5,881 nucleotides of DNA from Patescibacteria group bacterium (GTDB lineage: Bacteria > Patescibacteriota > Minisyncoccia > Minisyncoccales > JAHIOY01): positions 1 to 5,881 of the forward strand of contig JAHIOY010000042.1 of assembly GCA_018894495.1 (NCBI GenBank). The letters run 5' to 3'. Position numbers and translations under genes: made by a program. The notes beneath the pieces were generated by a model. The model had not been told where the DNA came from. It was given only the letters and a program-made list of their open reading frames with translations, and searched no databases. The stretch's first letter is position 1, and the number at the start of each line of letters is the position of its first letter. Of this stretch, positions 4,163 through 5,881 are shown in pieces.

Positions 4163-5446
4163 ATGAAAACCAATCATAAAATTATAATTGGTGATTCCCG
4201 CAATATGGCGGAATTGCAAGATAATTCTGTCCATCTTGTTATTACTTCGCCGCCATATTGGCAATTAAAAGATTACGGGTCTCCAAATCAAATTGGTTTT
4301 AATGATAGTTATGAGGACTACATCAATAATCTCAATTTAGTTTGGAAAGAATGTTTCAGGGTGTTAAATGACGGTTGTCGTCTTTGTATAAATATCGGCG
4401 ACCAATTTGCCCGTTCGGTTTATTATGGCAGATATAAAATTATTCCGATTAGAACAGAAATAATAAAATTTTGCGAGACGATTGGCTTTGATTATATGGG
4501 CGCCATAATTTGGCAAAAAGCAACAACGATGAATACCACCGGCGGGGCGACTATAATGGGCAGTTTTCCTTATCCGAGGAATGGAATAATTAAATTGGAC
4601 TATGAATTTATATTGATTTTTAAAAAGTTGGGAGAAGCACCAATTGTCTCAAGGGAGATAAAAGAAAAATCCAAAATGTCTAAAGAAGAATGGAATCAGT
4701 ATTTTACTGGTCATTGGAATTTTAATGGCGTAAAACAAGATAAGCATTTAGCCATGTATCCGGAAGAATTGCCAAAACGGCTTATAAAAATGTTTAGCTT
4801 CGTGGGTGACACGGTTTTGGACCCATTTTTGGGAAGCGGTACAACCACTCTTGCGGCAAAAAATTTAGACCGCAATTCTGTTGGCTATGAAATAAATAAA
4901 AAATTCTTACCGATAATAAAAGAAAAAATCGGGGCTAACAAAGATGATTTATTTAAGGGTGCGACATTTGAAACTATAGAGCAAAAAAACAAGTCCGTAG
5001 ATTTTAAAGACGAAATTTCGAAATTACCCTATATTTTTAAAGATTCAATAAAATTTAGCAGAAAGATTGACCCTAAAAAATTGAAATTTGGTTCAAAAAT
5101 TGATTCTACGAACAGCGAAAGAGTTGATTTATATTCTGTAAAACAAGTTATAAACCCTGAAAAAATTTTACTAAATAATGATTTAATGATTAAACTAATT
5201 GGTATCAGAACCAAGAAAGAAATGTTTGATAAGGCAATGGAGTTTTTACAATCAAAATTGAAAAACCAAAGAGTTTTTATTAAATTTGATAATTCAAAAT
5301 ACGATAGCGAAAATAATCTGCTTTGCTATTTATATTTACAAAATAAAACTTTTATCAACGCTCATTTAATAAAAACTGGCTTTGTAGATGTAGATGATAA
5401 AATTGACTATAAATACAAAGTAAAATTTTTAAATTTAATACAATAA
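4163..5446 (+). CDS. Beta-class DNA (N4-cytosine type) methyltransferase with C-terminal SNase-like domain
   Basis: This is a site-specific DNA methyltransferase of 427 residues. Motif IV is TSPPYW (28-33); SPPY is typical of N4-cytosine enzymes, and its place before the SAM-binding motif DPFLGSGTT (220-228) marks the beta class. IGDSRNM near the start and VGYEINKKF after motif I fit the family. The target-recognition region should lie between, around residues 130-200; the recognised site cannot be read from sequence. Residues about 330-425 look like a staphylococcal-nuclease fold: KLIGI, KAMEFLQSKLKNQRVFIKFD, LLCYLYLQNKTFINAHLIKTGFVDVD. The positions aligned with SNase Arg35, Asp40, Glu43 and Arg87 appear to be Lys, Arg, Lys and Asn, so nuclease activity is unlikely and DNA binding more plausible. 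It starts 22 bases after tRNA-Val without a Shine-Dalgarno sequence. No restriction endonuclease gene is seen, so it may be an orphan or its partner may lie to the right. Confidence 0.92.
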   Translation: MKTNHKIIIGDSRNMAELQDNSVHLVITSPPYWQLKDYGSPNQIGFNDSYEDYINNLNLVWKECFRVLNDGCRLCINIGDQFARSVYYGRYKIIPIRTEIIKFCETIGFDYMGAIIWQKATTMNTTGGATIMGSFPYPRNGIIKLDYEFILIFKKLGEAPIVSREIKEKSKMSKEEWNQYFTGHWNFNGVKQDKHLAMYPEELPKRLIKMFSFVGDTVLDPFLGSGTTTLAAKNLDRNSVGYEINKKFLPIIKEKIGANKDDLFKGATFETIEQKNKSVDFKDEISKLPYIFKDSIKFSRKIDPKKLKFGSKIDSTNSERVDLYSVKQVINPEKILLNNDLMIKLIGIRTKKEMFDKAMEFLQSKLKNQRVFIKFDNSKYDSENNLLCYLYLQNKTFINAHLIKTGFVDVDDKIDYKYKVKFLNLIQ

Positions 5447-5452
5447 TATGGC

Positions 5453-5604
5453 GAAGAATTAAAATTCTTCTTTAATCAAGCTTTCGCCCTGCGAAAGCGC
5501 AGATGAAGAAGAGATTTATCTCTTCGACTATATAATTTTAAACAAAGTTAAGGCGATGAAGAGATTGCTCTTCATCTTCACCTTCGCTTTCGTTTCACGA
5601 AAGC
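5453..5604 (+). repeat. Cluster of five hairpins in the methyltransferase downstream gap
   Basis: Five perfect inverted repeats lie in 152 bases: GAAGAATT/AATTCTTC (5453-5470), GCTTTCGC/GCGAAAGC (5480-5498), GAAGAGAT/ATCTCTTC (5508-5525), GATGAAGAG/CTCTTCATC (5555-5576) and GCTTTCG/CGAAAGC (5586-5604). The second and fifth share the same arm sequence, so 5492-5499 can alternatively pair with 5585-5592 over 8 bp; GATGAAGA also recurs. None is followed by a T-run, so these are not canonical terminators. Mutually exclusive folding is possible; function is unknown. Confidence 0.75.
5531..5536 (+). promoter_or_regulatory. Possible -10 box TATAAT
   Basis: A perfect TATAAT sits between the third and fourth hairpins, 75 bases before the next start codon. 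No good -35 box lies 16-18 bases upstream (that place is inside a hairpin) and there is no TG extension, so this is weak evidence for a promoter. Confidence 0.3.
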
Positions 5605-5611
5605 TCGGTTT

Positions 5612-5881
5612 ATGGCAAAAGTAAGAGTTAAAAATCAAAAGGCATTAAAATCGGTGAAAACAAAACTTCGCGGGAGTGTTAGTTTTAGCAAAACAAAACA
5701 CGGTATTATCGCTAAAAAATGGCCAACCCAAAAATCCAAAAGTTCAGCAAAAAAGATTTATAAACCCCAGAAAGAAAAAATAAGAAGCAAATTATCCAAA
5801 AACCAAGGAGTAAAAGACCTTGCCATACGAAGTTTATTTGCATTAACCGAAAATAAACAAAAAGAAAATAAAGAAGAAAAA
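5612..5881 (+). CDS. Very basic protein of unknown function (3' partial)
   Basis: An open frame from ATG 5612 (MAKVRVKNQKALKSVKTKLRG) runs to the right edge, 90 codons with no stop. It is dominated by lysine, with glutamine, serine and asparagine, and is predicted to be strongly positive up to a lysine/glutamate-rich stretch at the edge. The segment VSFSKTKHGIIAKKWPTQKS faintly recalls small phage-associated proteins with a G-KWP pattern, but I cannot name a family. No membrane segment or signal peptide is visible. No Shine-Dalgarno sequence precedes the ATG; a hairpin ends eight bases before it. The codon pattern looks like a genuine gene, but function and true length are unknown. Confidence 0.6.
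   Translation, partial: MAKVRVKNQKALKSVKTKLRGSVSFSKTKHGIIAKKWPTQKSKSSAKKIYKPQKEKIRSKLSKNQGVKDLAIRSLFALTENKQKENKEEK

Noticed and set aside
4201..4260. 11-bp inverted repeat CAATATGGCGG / CCGCCATATTG at the start of the methyltransferase gene
   Set aside because: The second arm encodes the required SPPYW motif and the loop is 38 bases; coincidence is likely, though an mRNA hairpin is possible.
5453..5604. CRISPR array or transcription terminator cluster
   Set aside because: There are no regularly spaced identical repeats with unique spacers, and no T-runs follow the stems.
5540..5610. Integron attC site
   Set aside because: A GTTAAGG string precedes the hairpins, but the paired RYYYAAC core and the attC arrangement with extrahelical bases are not found.

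Overview
The window looks like a piece of a small-genome, AT-rich bacterium, most likely Candidate Phyla Radiation (Patescibacteria, Parcubacteria-like). I infer this from the style of the FtsH and GreA proteins, the general lack of Shine-Dalgarno sequences, the very compact spacing, and an HTH/LAGLIDADG-like protein of a type I associate with these genomes. No marker gene fixes the taxonomy.

Layout. Bases 2-2392 are one uninterrupted reading frame, already open at the left edge. It is the C-terminal part of an AAA+ zinc protease FtsH, interrupted by a large intein with a LAGLIDADG homing endonuclease (2-1225). The host protein resumes at base 1226 with SRVRSLF and runs through Walker B, the second region of homology, HEAGH and the third zinc ligand to a stop at 2392. 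A tRNA-Ile with the rare anticodon UAU follows 15 bases later (2408-2483). greA lies on the minus strand (2517-2981). Between greA and the next tRNA remnant is about 300 bp of dense regulatory and repeat DNA: a greA promoter and leader that can fold over the greA start codon, a pair of 22-bp direct repeats around a GGAGGT/ACCTCC palindrome, a plus-strand intrinsic terminator, and a strong plus-strand promoter. The greA segment is bracketed by a 46-bp inverted repeat (41 of 46 matching) that touches the tRNA-Ile acceptor stem on one side and the promoter/leader of the tRNA-Asp remnant on the other.

The right half looks like accessory DNA placed in tRNA genes. A tRNA-Asp(GUC) is intact through its anticodon loop (3283-3319) and then stops. 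A homing-endonuclease-like gene (3384-4085) follows, apparently driven by a promoter whose -35 box is the tRNA-Asp anticodon loop. Its last codons run into a complete tRNA-Val(GAC) with encoded CCA (4063-4140). Next comes a beta-class N4-cytosine-type DNA methyltransferase with a degenerate staphylococcal-nuclease-like C-terminal domain (4163-5446). Then there is a 150-bp cluster of five hairpins and the start of a very basic protein cut by the right edge (5612-5881).

How it fits together: two independent homing-endonuclease-type genes, one as an intein in an essential protease and one beside a broken tRNA gene, sit within 4 kb of each other. The most interesting points are the interrupted tRNA-Asp whose anticodon loop seems to serve as a promoter element, the inverted repeats bracketing greA, the start-codon-sequestering greA leader, and the methyltransferase/SNase-like fusion.
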